Below are positions 6,889 through 12,778 of a stretch of 13,298 nt of DNA, piece after piece (within the stretch, counting starts at the first letter, position 1; every line of letters starts with the position of its first letter). The DNA is from Methanomassiliicoccus sp. UBA6 (GTDB lineage Archaea > Thermoplasmatota > Thermoplasmata > Methanomassiliicoccales > Methanomassiliicoccaceae): assembly GCA_002508545.1 (NCBI GenBank), contig DAVH01000005.1:1528-14825 (forward strand), read 5' to 3'. The notes below the pieces were generated by a model that saw only the letters and a list, made by a program, of their open reading frames with translations, was not told the origin of the DNA and did not search any database. A program made the translations under genes and the position numbers.

Positions 6889-8808
6889 ATGGCAACACCA
6901 CTAAAAGGGGGTTTCTTCCCCATCGAGGATTATGGATTGATAGGTAACCGGCACTCGGCAGCGCTGGTCAACAGCGAGGGTTCGATCGACTGGCTCTGCT
7001 GGCCGAGATTTGATTCTCCGTCGATCTTCGCGGGCATACTGGACCCTGAGAAGGGCGGGCGCTGGCAGGTCCGGCCGACCGGCGAGTTCGAAAGCCATCA
7101 CCGCTATCTCAAGGACACCAACATCCTGGAGACGATATTCACGTGCCCCCAGGGAAAGGTGGCCCTGCTGGACTTCATGGACATGAGCTGGGCCGAACAG
7201 GACGTGGAGGGCGGCCCGCCGGGAAAGCTCATCAGGATCGTCAGGGGGCTGGACGGAACGGTGGAAATGAGAACTGATTGCTTACCGAGGCCCAATTATG
7301 CGAGGGACCGCTTCGAGATCGAGCTCAACGGGAGCGAAGCAAGCATCGGTCCGTTCGTGATAACGGGGCCCCAGGGATGGCTCAAGGACGACGCCAAAGG
7401 CTCCCTGTCTCAAACTTTCATGGTGAGGCCCGGGGAACAGTTCTTCTTCACCCTGGCCACCGACGAGGACAAGAGCCCGCTGGCCTCGATTTCCGCGGCC
7501 CTCCAGTCGACCATGGGCTACTGGAGGGGGTGGGCCAACAAGTGCACGTACCAGGGCCCATATCGTGACATGGTCGTCCGCAGCGCGCTGGTGATGCAGC
7601 TCATGACCTACGCGCCGTCCGGCGCTATCGTCGCTGCCCCGACCACCTCCCTGCCGGAGGAGGTCGGAGGAGAGCGCAACTGGGACTACCGGTTCACCTG
7701 GCTCCGGGACGGCTCGTACACCCTGCTCAGCCTCGTCCTGGCCGGTTACCCGGACTTCGTCGAGCACTATGCCAAATGGGTCTATCGCACGGTCGACCCG
7801 GGGAACGTACAGATCCTTTACCCCATCGTCCCCGGAGGGCAGACCAAGGAAGAGGTCCTGGACCACCTCCGTGGGTATCGTGGCTCCCGGCCGGTGAGGA
7901 TCGGCAACGAGGCCGCGAACCAGGTGCAGCTGGACGTTTTCGGCGAGCTCCTCGGGGCGGCCTACTATGCCTGGCGCTCCGGGCTGTTCACCCCTCCAGA
8001 AGGCGGTAAGAGAATACGGGAGACCATGGACTGGATCGTGGAGAACTGGCAGCAGCCGGATAGCGGTATTTGGGAGGTCAGAGGCGGCCTCCGCAACTTC
8101 GTCTACGGGAAGGCCATGCTCTGGCTGGCCCTCGACCGCGGCATACAGATGTTCGAGGAGCTGCACCTTGAGGGCGACATCGAGCGCTGGAAGCGGGAGA
8201 GGGACGTGATCCGGGAAGCGATCATGACCAAGGGGTGGAGCGAGAGGACGAAGGCGTTCAAGCAGTCGTTCGAGGACGACCACCTGGACGCCTCCAACTT
8301 GATGCTGCCGATCATAGGGTTCATCGACGGCAAGGACCCCAAGATGCTCTCGACCCTCGACGCGACAATGGAACAGCTGGTGGTGAACGGCATGGTCTAC
8401 CGGTACATCGACGCGCCCGAAGGATTGAGCGGAAAGGAGGCGACCTTCATCCTGTGCACCTTCTGGCTGGTGAGCGCCTTGGTCCTGGCAGGACGGGTGG
8501 AGGAGGCCCGTAGGATATTCGACAACATGCTGTCAAAGGCCAGCCCGCTGGGGCTCTTCGCAGAGGAGTATGATCCCGAGTCAGGAGAGCAGATCGGAAA
8601 CTTCCCCCAGGCGTTCTCGCATCTCGGGGTCATCCACGCCGCCATCAACCTAGCGCACTTCGGAGGCGTTGGTAAGATAGAGCTTGGCGAATGGGTCGGT
8701 GCAAACCTAAAGAGGGTCCAGGAAGCCTACGTCCCGGGGGCGGGAAGCCGAGGACCGGGAGAGGCCGAGGAGAGGAAGGAGGTCCTAACGACCGCGATCT
8801 CCCGGTAG
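6889..8808 (+). CDS. Glycoside hydrolase family 15 (glucoamylase/trehalase-like)
   Basis: A 639-residue cytoplasmic enzyme of the GH15 family, which hydrolyses alpha-glucosidic bonds (glucoamylase, or trehalase in several archaea) with inversion. The N-terminal beta-sandwich starts with PIEDYGLIGNRHSAALVN and GSIDWLCWPRFDSPS. The (alpha/alpha)6 barrel contains ERNWDYRFTWLRDGSYTL (262-279), RIGNEAANQVQLDVFGE (337-353) and DSGIWEVRGG (391-400), whose Glu396 is the likely general acid. GLFAEEYDPESGEQIGNFPQAFSH (555-578) contains Glu559/Glu560, the likely general base. The length is normal for the family and no signal peptide is seen. Trehalose, maltose or short maltodextrins are all possible substrates; sequence alone does not decide. 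The start is fixed by GGAGGAG. It follows the MFS remnant by 146 bases with no clear promoter of its own, so it may be transcribed from further upstream. A truncated second copy lies at 12560-12721. Confidence 0.93.
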   Translation: MATPLKGGFFPIEDYGLIGNRHSAALVNSEGSIDWLCWPRFDSPSIFAGILDPEKGGRWQVRPTGEFESHHRYLKDTNILETIFTCPQGKVALLDFMDMSWAEQDVEGGPPGKLIRIVRGLDGTVEMRTDCLPRPNYARDRFEIELNGSEASIGPFVITGPQGWLKDDAKGSLSQTFMVRPGEQFFFTLATDEDKSPLASISAALQSTMGYWRGWANKCTYQGPYRDMVVRSALVMQLMTYAPSGAIVAAPTTSLPEEVGGERNWDYRFTWLRDGSYTLLSLVLAGYPDFVEHYAKWVYRTVDPGNVQILYPIVPGGQTKEEVLDHLRGYRGSRPVRIGNEAANQVQLDVFGELLGAAYYAWRSGLFTPPEGGKRIRETMDWIVENWQQPDSGIWEVRGGLRNFVYGKAMLWLALDRGIQMFEELHLEGDIERWKRERDVIREAIMTKGWSERTKAFKQSFEDDHLDASNLMLPIIGFIDGKDPKMLSTLDATMEQLVVNGMVYRYIDAPEGLSGKEATFILCTFWLVSALVLAGRVEEARRIFDNMLSKASPLGLFAEEYDPESGEQIGNFPQAFSHLGVIHAAINLAHFGGVGKIELGEWVGANLKRVQEAYVPGAGSRGPGEAEERKEVLTTAISR

Positions 8809-8898
8809 CCGCTACACTCGGGAGCCCTCCAAACTCTTTCCATCATGTCCCTCTAGCACAACCTCGTGGGATTGGCGGTCAGCGCAACCTGATCCAGC

Positions 8899-8905
8899 TT
8901 TTTTT
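8899..8905 (+). terminator. Oligo-T terminator after GH15
   Basis: Seven consecutive T residues about 90 bases after the GH15 stop. Archaeal RNA polymerase commonly terminates at such runs without a hairpin. Confidence 0.45.
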
Positions 8906-9081
8906 AGCGGCGGAGAGAAGATCACCAAGGAGGAAGTCGAGATACTTACTGACCTCATTGGATATCTCTGGGTTTAAGAGCGCCGCCGGCCCTCATCATC
9001 CTTCAGTTAATTCGGATGGCCTCGACGTCGGATGGAGCATTCGATACTTTCACGGCCAATAAGCAATGCGGTAATCTGAGC

Positions 9082-9120
9082 GCGGAGCATGGGCTCCGCT
9101 TCGCATCTCCACCTTTTTTT
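9082..9120 (+). terminator. Hairpin followed by T7
   Basis: GCGGAGC (9082-9088) and GCTCCGC (9093-9099) form a perfect 7-bp stem with a 4-base loop, followed 14 bases later by seven T residues (9114-9120). It lies immediately before the fasciclin promoter and could stop read-through from the left. Confidence 0.45.
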
Positions 9121-9128
9121 GCGAAAGT

Positions 9129-9136
9129 AATATAAT
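9129..9136 (+). promoter_or_regulatory. TATA box of the fasciclin gene
   Basis: AATATAAT centred near 9132 predicts a transcript start near 9158, about 19 bases before ATG 9177. The upstream in-frame ATG at 9135 lies inside this element and so should not be translated. Confidence 0.5.
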
Positions 9137-9176
9137 GCCACGTGCTGAAATCAAACGTTCCAGCAGAGGTGCAAAG

Positions 9177-9593
9177 ATGCCAGACATTGTAGAGCTAGCA
9201 ATTCAAGCCGGTAATTTCAACACGTTGGTGAAGGCGGTCCAGGCCGCGGGCCTGGTCGATACTCTGAAGGGGCCGGGCCCGTTCACGGTGTTCGCGCCGA
9301 CCGATGAGGCCTTCGCCAAGCTGCCGAAGGGAACCTTGGACGGACTCCTGCAAGACCCCACGAAGCTGAGGAACATCCTGCTCTACCACGTCGTTCCAGG
9401 AAAGGCCATGGCGGCCGAAGTGGTGAAGTTGAAGATGGTGAAGACCGTGCAAGGCCAGGAGCTGAAGATCGACGCGGCCAGGTGGCACCTCCATCGCCAC
9501 ATCAAGGTCAATCACGCTGACATCATGCAGCAGGACATCGTTGCCAGCAACGGGGTCTGTCACGCCATCGATGAGGTCCTGATTCCCAAGTAG
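9177..9593 (+). CDS. Single-domain fasciclin (FAS1) protein
   Basis: A 138-residue protein consisting of one FAS1 domain. Hallmarks are TLKGPGPFTVFAPTDEAFAKLP (29-50), the LLYHVVPGK segment (68-76) with the conserved YH, VKTVQGQELKID (88-99) and the closing NGVCHAIDEVLIP (125-137). FAS1 domains mediate adhesion or matrix contacts and are usually exported. Here the chosen start leaves no signal peptide or anchor, so a cytosolic location is predicted from sequence. ATG 9177 is preceded by GAGGTG (9166-9171, five-base spacing) and fits the TATA box at 9129-9136; the earlier ATG at 9135 is rejected. The segment WHLHRH (103-108) before VNHADI is unusual for the family and could reflect a local frame change. 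The gene appears monocistronic. Confidence 0.88.
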   Translation: MPDIVELAIQAGNFNTLVKAVQAAGLVDTLKGPGPFTVFAPTDEAFAKLPKGTLDGLLQDPTKLRNILLYHVVPGKAMAAEVVKLKMVKTVQGQELKIDAARWHLHRHIKVNHADIMQQDIVASNGVCHAIDEVLIPK

Positions 9594-9701
9594 GCGGGGT
9601 GGTCAATAATCTTCCGGCTTTCCGAGCTCTCAGCGACGGACAGTGGCCTCAGCACTGCCGATGCCGTTATCTGAACGGTCGAGCCGGATCGTAAAGCCGG
9701 T

Positions 9702-10091
9702 ATGGAAAGATTATCAACCCACTATACCTTACCCAGAACGGGGAACCCGGTGAACATCGAGAGCTTGACCGAGGCATTGCAGCCAGACGATCTGAGGGCG
9801 ATTTTCCGGTTCATGAGCGAGGATTCGTCAGGAACGCCCGATGAGCTAAGGGCCAGATTCCGGAAGAAGGCGGAGAACCTGCCATGGAAGTACCTGTTGA
9901 CCGGTGTCCCAAAAGAGGGCCTTCAGAGGATATGCAACGAGAACGGCTTCAAAAGCGACCTCTCCAAGGACGAGATGATCGAGCAGATAGTGGGGTCCCT
10001 GCCCAAGAAAACCAGCCACAAAGGTCTCTTCAGGGACTATGGCAGCCCATGGATGAGATGGACGTCCCCCGGCCAGAGGGGACGGAGATAA
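9702..10091 (+). CDS. Hypothetical protein with SAP-like C-terminal motif
   Basis: A 129-residue soluble protein with no family I can name with confidence. The middle is helical and charged (DELRARFRKKAENLPWKYLL). Residues about 68-100 (GVPKEGLQRICNENGF followed by SKDEMIEQIV) have the helix-extension-helix pattern of SAP-like domains, which bind DNA or act as small adaptors. The tail is basic and Gly/Arg/Trp-rich (SPWMRWTSPGQRGRR). The first ATG is at 9702 but has no ribosome site. GTG 9750 has a TATA-like CTATAC about 26 bases upstream and GGGGA before it, so a 113-residue protein starting MNIESLTEAL is equally plausible. It lies 108 bases after the fasciclin gene and converges with the PsiE-family gene. 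Coding appearance is good; function is unknown. Confidence 0.65.
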   Translation: MERLSTHYTLPRTGNPVNIESLTEALQPDDLRAIFRFMSEDSSGTPDELRARFRKKAENLPWKYLLTGVPKEGLQRICNENGFKSDLSKDEMIEQIVGSLPKKTSHKGLFRDYGSPWMRWTSPGQRGRR

Positions 10092-10101
10092 CGGCCTCCT
10101 G

Positions 10102-10117
10102 ACCATCTGTCGATGGT
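10102..10117. terminator. Small hairpin between convergent genes
   Basis: ACCATC (10102-10107) and GATGGT (10112-10117) form a perfect 6-bp stem with a TGTC loop, just after the SAP-like gene. There is no T run, so a role in termination is only possible. Confidence 0.25.
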
Positions 10118-10197
10118 TGCCATCGTTGACGGGATGGCGCTGCCGTGCCAGACACATTATTGTTCATCGGCTTGTACAGCGGCGTCGAAGATATTTG

Positions 10198-10644
10198 CTA
10201 TAGGTCGTCCGTGGGACCGAGTCCCTCGCCCTTCACCTTTCCTTCCCATTCGGATCGCCGTATGAGATAATAGGCCACGGCTATCGCTATGATTATCGCA
10301 CCTATGCCTACGAGCAACAAGGGGTCGACGTGGACCAGATCGGTCACCAACACCTCCCTGGCGACCGCTGTGAGGGCAACTATGAGAAGGAGGTGCGAGA
10401 AGAACGCATGCTTCCTGATGTACAGCACCAGTGTTTCCATAACCTCCACAGCAATGACCACGACCAATAGGTTTCCGATGATTGCGAGGATGTCCTGTTT
10501 GTTCTCAATCTCTACTTGCTCTGTGATCAGGATGTTGAATATCGAGACGACAAGAACGATGATGGTGAAGATGATCACCACTGCCACCATAACGATGACG
10601 GCGTAGATCGCCACCCTCATGAACTCCTCAAGGTAATCATGCAT
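10198..10644 (-). CDS. PsiE-family integral membrane protein
   Basis: A 148-residue protein with four predicted membrane helices (about 11-40, 52-76, 81-101, 106-129) and a short charged tail. The order and motifs match the phosphate-starvation-inducible PsiE family: LEEF before helix 1, a conserved acidic segment VEVMETLVLYIRKH (66-79), then LTAVAREVLV (91-100) at the end of helix 3. The biochemical role of the family is not established, and there is no sign of phosphate control here. The start is uncertain. The longest frame begins at GTG 10662, but a strong TATA (TTTTATAT on this strand, 10677-10670) puts the transcript start near 10647. I therefore chose ATG 10644 as a leaderless or nearly leaderless start. 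ATG 10620, with GAGGAG just before it, is a further option but would cut the conserved LEEF. Confidence 0.82.
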   Translation of the reverse strand: MHDYLEEFMRVAIYAVIVMVAVVIIFTIIVLVVSIFNILITEQVEIENKQDILAIIGNLLVVVIAVEVMETLVLYIRKHAFFSHLLLIVALTAVAREVLVTDLVHVDPLLLVGIGAIIIAIAVAYYLIRRSEWEGKVKGEGLGPTDDL

Positions 10645-10669
10645 CCACAAATTATTGGCCACCGATGGG

Positions 10670-10677
10670 ATATAAAA
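10670..10677 (-). promoter_or_regulatory. TATA box of the PsiE-family gene
   Basis: Read on the minus strand this is TTTTATAT, close to the archaeal consensus. Its centre is about 29 bases before ATG 10644, which fits a leaderless or almost leaderless transcript. Confidence 0.6.
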
Positions 10678-10892
10678 TAATTATAACCAAAATGGCACGA
10701 TCGTGATGATCGATCTCCTGGGATGATTGATAACCAATAATTTATCCAGCGTTAAGCACGCTATTAGCGTTTCCAAGGCCGAGTCTCATAGGCGTCGCAC
10801 CTTAGCGACCCAGGTTCGAGTATAGAAGCCAGTGAATGAGGAAGAATGATGACGGGGCTGCCTCCTTCATGCATCTAACAGCCCTTCGCGCT

Positions 10893-11780
10893 TCACGTCG
10901 TCACCTGGACCCTGGAGCCATTTATGAGTATGGTGTGCTCGGCCTGGGAGACCATCCCGCCCTTCGCTTCCGTTAGTATCGGATAAGCATAGATCGCCCC
11001 ATACCTGACCAGCGTCCTCAGGTGCGCTGGAGCCTTGGGGTCGATCGCGGTGCACCATCTCTCGCAGAAGGCCAGGCTCCCGAATTTCTCCTTGATAATG
11101 CCGAAGAGGCGGTTAGCGCCGGCGTCCTTGATCTCACGGTCCCTTTGAAGTATGTAGATGTTTCCCGCTTTGGCATTATCGACCTCTCCCGCACCATCGG
11201 TTGCGAACGGCTCGATGGCCAGCAGCATATCCTTGTGAACCTTCGTGGTGTTGCCATCATCATAATTTGAGATCGATAGGCCTGAGTGCAGATTGTTCCG
11301 TTTGATCTCGTGGCCAGCAAGGTTGCGTATGGGCACGAATCCATTGCTCCTTATGCCCCTCTCGATCGTTCCTCCGATGGCGCTGACGGGTACCCCCTCG
11401 CCCATCATCTCGATCGCCATCGAGAGCGCTCTGGACGGTGCATCGATCAAGCTGGCCCAGTTCCTCGTTCCCACCTCGACCGTAATCGCGGTGTCGCCCA
11501 TGTAGCCGTTCACGTGCGCCCCGACGTCAAGCTTCACCACGTCCCCCCGACGGAAGGTCGATTTGTCGTTCGAGGCCGGAGTGTAGTGGGCAGCGACCTG
11601 GTTGATGCTTATATTGACGGGAAACGCAGGCTTAGCCCCCCTCTTTCGGATGTATGCCTCCGTTTCCTCCGCCACGCTGAGCAGGCTAACGCCTTCAGCG
11701 ATCATCCCTACCCCGAGCTGACGGGCCTCCCGCGTCACGGCTCCGGCTTTGATTATGTCTTCCAAAGCGTCCTGATCCAT
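10893..11780 (-). CDS. map: Type II methionine aminopeptidase
   Basis: A 295-residue cytosolic enzyme that removes the initiator methionine from new proteins. The pita-bread metallopeptidase fold is recognisable, and the five metal ligands are present: Asp85 (VKLDVG), Asp96 (GYMGDTA), His157 (AGHEI), Glu190 (LAIEPFA) and Glu281 (SQAEHT). His65 in AAHYTP is the usual substrate-side histidine. The insert between His157 and Glu190, and the length, mark it as the archaeal type II form. ATG 11780 was chosen over the longer frame from 11807 because it has GAGGG seven bases upstream (11792-11788) and the protein then begins at the family's usual position. A 34-residue ORF ends 13 bases upstream on the same strand, so the two are probably co-transcribed. 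It is a single-copy housekeeping gene in most archaea. Confidence 0.95.
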   Translation of the reverse strand: MDQDALEDIIKAGAVTREARQLGVGMIAEGVSLLSVAEETEAYIRKRGAKPAFPVNISINQVAAHYTPASNDKSTFRRGDVVKLDVGAHVNGYMGDTAITVEVGTRNWASLIDAPSRALSMAIEMMGEGVPVSAIGGTIERGIRSNGFVPIRNLAGHEIKRNNLHSGLSISNYDDGNTTKVHKDMLLAIEPFATDGAGEVDNAKAGNIYILQRDREIKDAGANRLFGIIKEKFGSLAFCERWCTAIDPKAPAHLRTLVRYGAIYAYPILTEAKGGMVSQAEHTILINGSRVQVTT

Positions 11781-11793
11781 CTGGAATCCCTCG

Positions 11794-11898
11794 TTAATTG
11801 CCATCAAAGCAGAATGACATCATCATGTCCTGATCGTCCTTGAAATGGTCATCAAGCTTATCAAGAAAATCGCGCTCTTTCAGTGAGATACGGCTCAT
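11794..11898 (-). CDS. Small ORF (34 aa) directly upstream of methionine aminopeptidase
   Basis: ATG 11898 to TAA 11794 encodes a short charged peptide: MSRISLKERDFLDKLDDHF, then an Asp-rich stretch with three consecutive Met, ending SFCFDGN. The first two thirds would form an amphipathic helix; no known family is recognised. The stop codon lies two bases before the GAGGG ribosome site of the aminopeptidase gene, leaving 13 bases to its ATG, an arrangement typical of translational coupling. There is no ribosome site before its own ATG, so it would have to be leaderless; the upstream AAATTAC is only a weak TATA candidate. It could be a real small protein, a regulatory leader peptide, or chance. 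Confidence 0.4.
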   Translation of the reverse strand: MSRISLKERDFLDKLDDHFKDDQDMMMSFCFDGN

Positions 11899-12022
11899 GG
11901 CATTATTGATGGCTAGCTTGTAATTTCGCTCTTAACTCGTTACTCCTCGCCCTTCGGCTCGCGACGATGCCGCCGCTATCGAGTTCATGAGGCATCGGCA
12001 TTGTAGATACTCCGGGTCATTC

Positions 12023-12029
12023 CTAAATA
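12023..12029 (+). promoter_or_regulatory. TATA box of the SHOCT gene
   Basis: CTAAATA centred near 12026, about 27 bases before ATG 12054. No ribosome site lies between them, so the mRNA is probably leaderless. Confidence 0.5.
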
Positions 12030-12053
12030 CACGTCGATGAGCTAGCTAGACCG

Positions 12054-12404
12054 ATGCAGGAACCATACTCTCACCAAGGGGTATTTGGCCTGATGTTCGC
12101 GCTTCTATTGGTACTGCTATTGGTAGTATTATTTGTGATCGCCATCATCTTTGGCGTTGCCCTTCTCATAATTTTCTTCCCGTGGTTATTTCTCGCCATC
12201 ATCATATTCCTATTGATCTGGTGGGTTTTTCGGCTTGCGTTCGGTTGGCCTCACCGGCGTTATTACTATTATTATCAGTATCCGTATGCTCCGCATGCGT
12301 ACGGCCGTACTCCCGAAGAGGTGCTGGACCGAAGGTACGCTCACGGAGAGATTAGCAGGGAAGAATATCTCAGGATGAGAGAGGACATGAGAATGGGCAG
12401 ATAA
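12054..12404 (+). CDS. SHOCT-domain membrane protein
   Basis: A 116-residue protein with two hydrophobic helices (about 10-33 and 35-62) and no cleavable signal. An aromatic, basic linker follows (HRRYYYYYQYPYAP, 67-80). The C-terminus is a SHOCT domain (about 84-113): EEVLDRRYAHGEISREEYLRM has the usual LxxRYAxGEIxxEEYxxM pattern. SHOCT domains are short modules found at the ends of many unrelated prokaryotic proteins, probably for oligomerisation or protein contacts. With both ends on the same side, the domain most likely faces the cytosol. The function of this protein is unknown. The start is supported by a TATA element at the leaderless distance. Codons are more AT-rich than in the neighbouring enzymes, partly because of the Ile/Leu/Phe/Tyr-rich helices. 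Confidence 0.85.
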   Translation: MQEPYSHQGVFGLMFALLLVLLLVVLFVIAIIFGVALLIIFFPWLFLAIIIFLLIWWVFRLAFGWPHRRYYYYYQYPYAPHAYGRTPEEVLDRRYAHGEISREEYLRMREDMRMGR

Positions 12405-12559
12405 AGCTTGGATGTCCCAAATGTCCTTGAAAATGGGCCGGCCAGATGGTCCGCTTACCAGAACCCAGATAGAGTTAATAATACGATACACAGAATAAGA
12501 ATGATGGTGGGTCTGTCCGGACCTCAATCACTAATTAGCCAGATGTCTCATTATCTCGG

Positions 12560-12721
12560 TCAGTAGCAGTATGGTCGAACTTCAGCTGATTGCTGGAACC
12601 CTTTTCCTCCTATTCTTTGTTGAATCGAGCCGATGCTGTTCACTAATGCATCCGCATGCCTGTTACCGATGAGGCCGTAGTCCTCGGTGGGCGAGAAACC
12701 CCCTTCTAACGACGACTTCAC
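12560..12721 (-). pseudogene. Truncated GH15 gene: first ~33 codons with an unrelated tail
   Basis: On the minus strand, GTG 12721 opens a 53-codon frame. Its product aligns without gaps to the start of the GH15 enzyme at 6889: GGFSPTEDYGLIGNRH against GGFFPIEDYGLIGNRH, then ALVNSIGSI against ALVNSEGSI (24 of 33 positions identical). After GSI the similarity stops abruptly. The frame runs through about 20 unrelated residues (QQRIGGKGFQ onwards) to TGA 12560; the remaining ~600 residues of the enzyme are absent from the window. The start region looks intact, with GGAGG eight bases before the GTG. It follows the MFS gene by 57 bases, in the same order as the intact pair at 6491-8808. It cannot be an active enzyme. 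Confidence 0.78.
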
Positions 12722-12778
12722 TGTGACCCCTCCATTTCTTTTCGGTTATCATCTCTACCCTCCTCCAGATCATCGGCC

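Larger units (their letters stand above)
8809..9176. other. 368-base intergenic stretch with termination signals
   Basis: No complete gene is seen. It holds a T7 run (8899-8905), a 23-codon coding-like tail without a start (8906-8977), a 7-bp hairpin with a T7 run (9082-9120) and the promoter of the fasciclin gene. A longer open frame across 8691-9062 overlaps the GH15 end and has no family features. Confidence 0.6.

Noticed and set aside
8691..9062. Open frame of 123 codons on the plus strand
   Set aside because: It overlaps the end of GH15 in another frame, crosses a terminator-like T7 run, and has no family signature.
10777..10835. Possible tRNA relic: CCAAG, a GTCGC/GCGAC hairpin like a long variable arm, then AGGTTCGAG like a T-loop
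   Set aside because: The 3' side of the T stem and the acceptor stem do not pair, and no anticodon stem forms. At most a decayed 3' half; a tRNA covariance search would decide.
11965..12000. GATGCC...GGCATC inverted repeat upstream of the SHOCT gene
   Set aside because: A 6-bp arm with a long spacer is expected by chance; no evidence that it is an operator.
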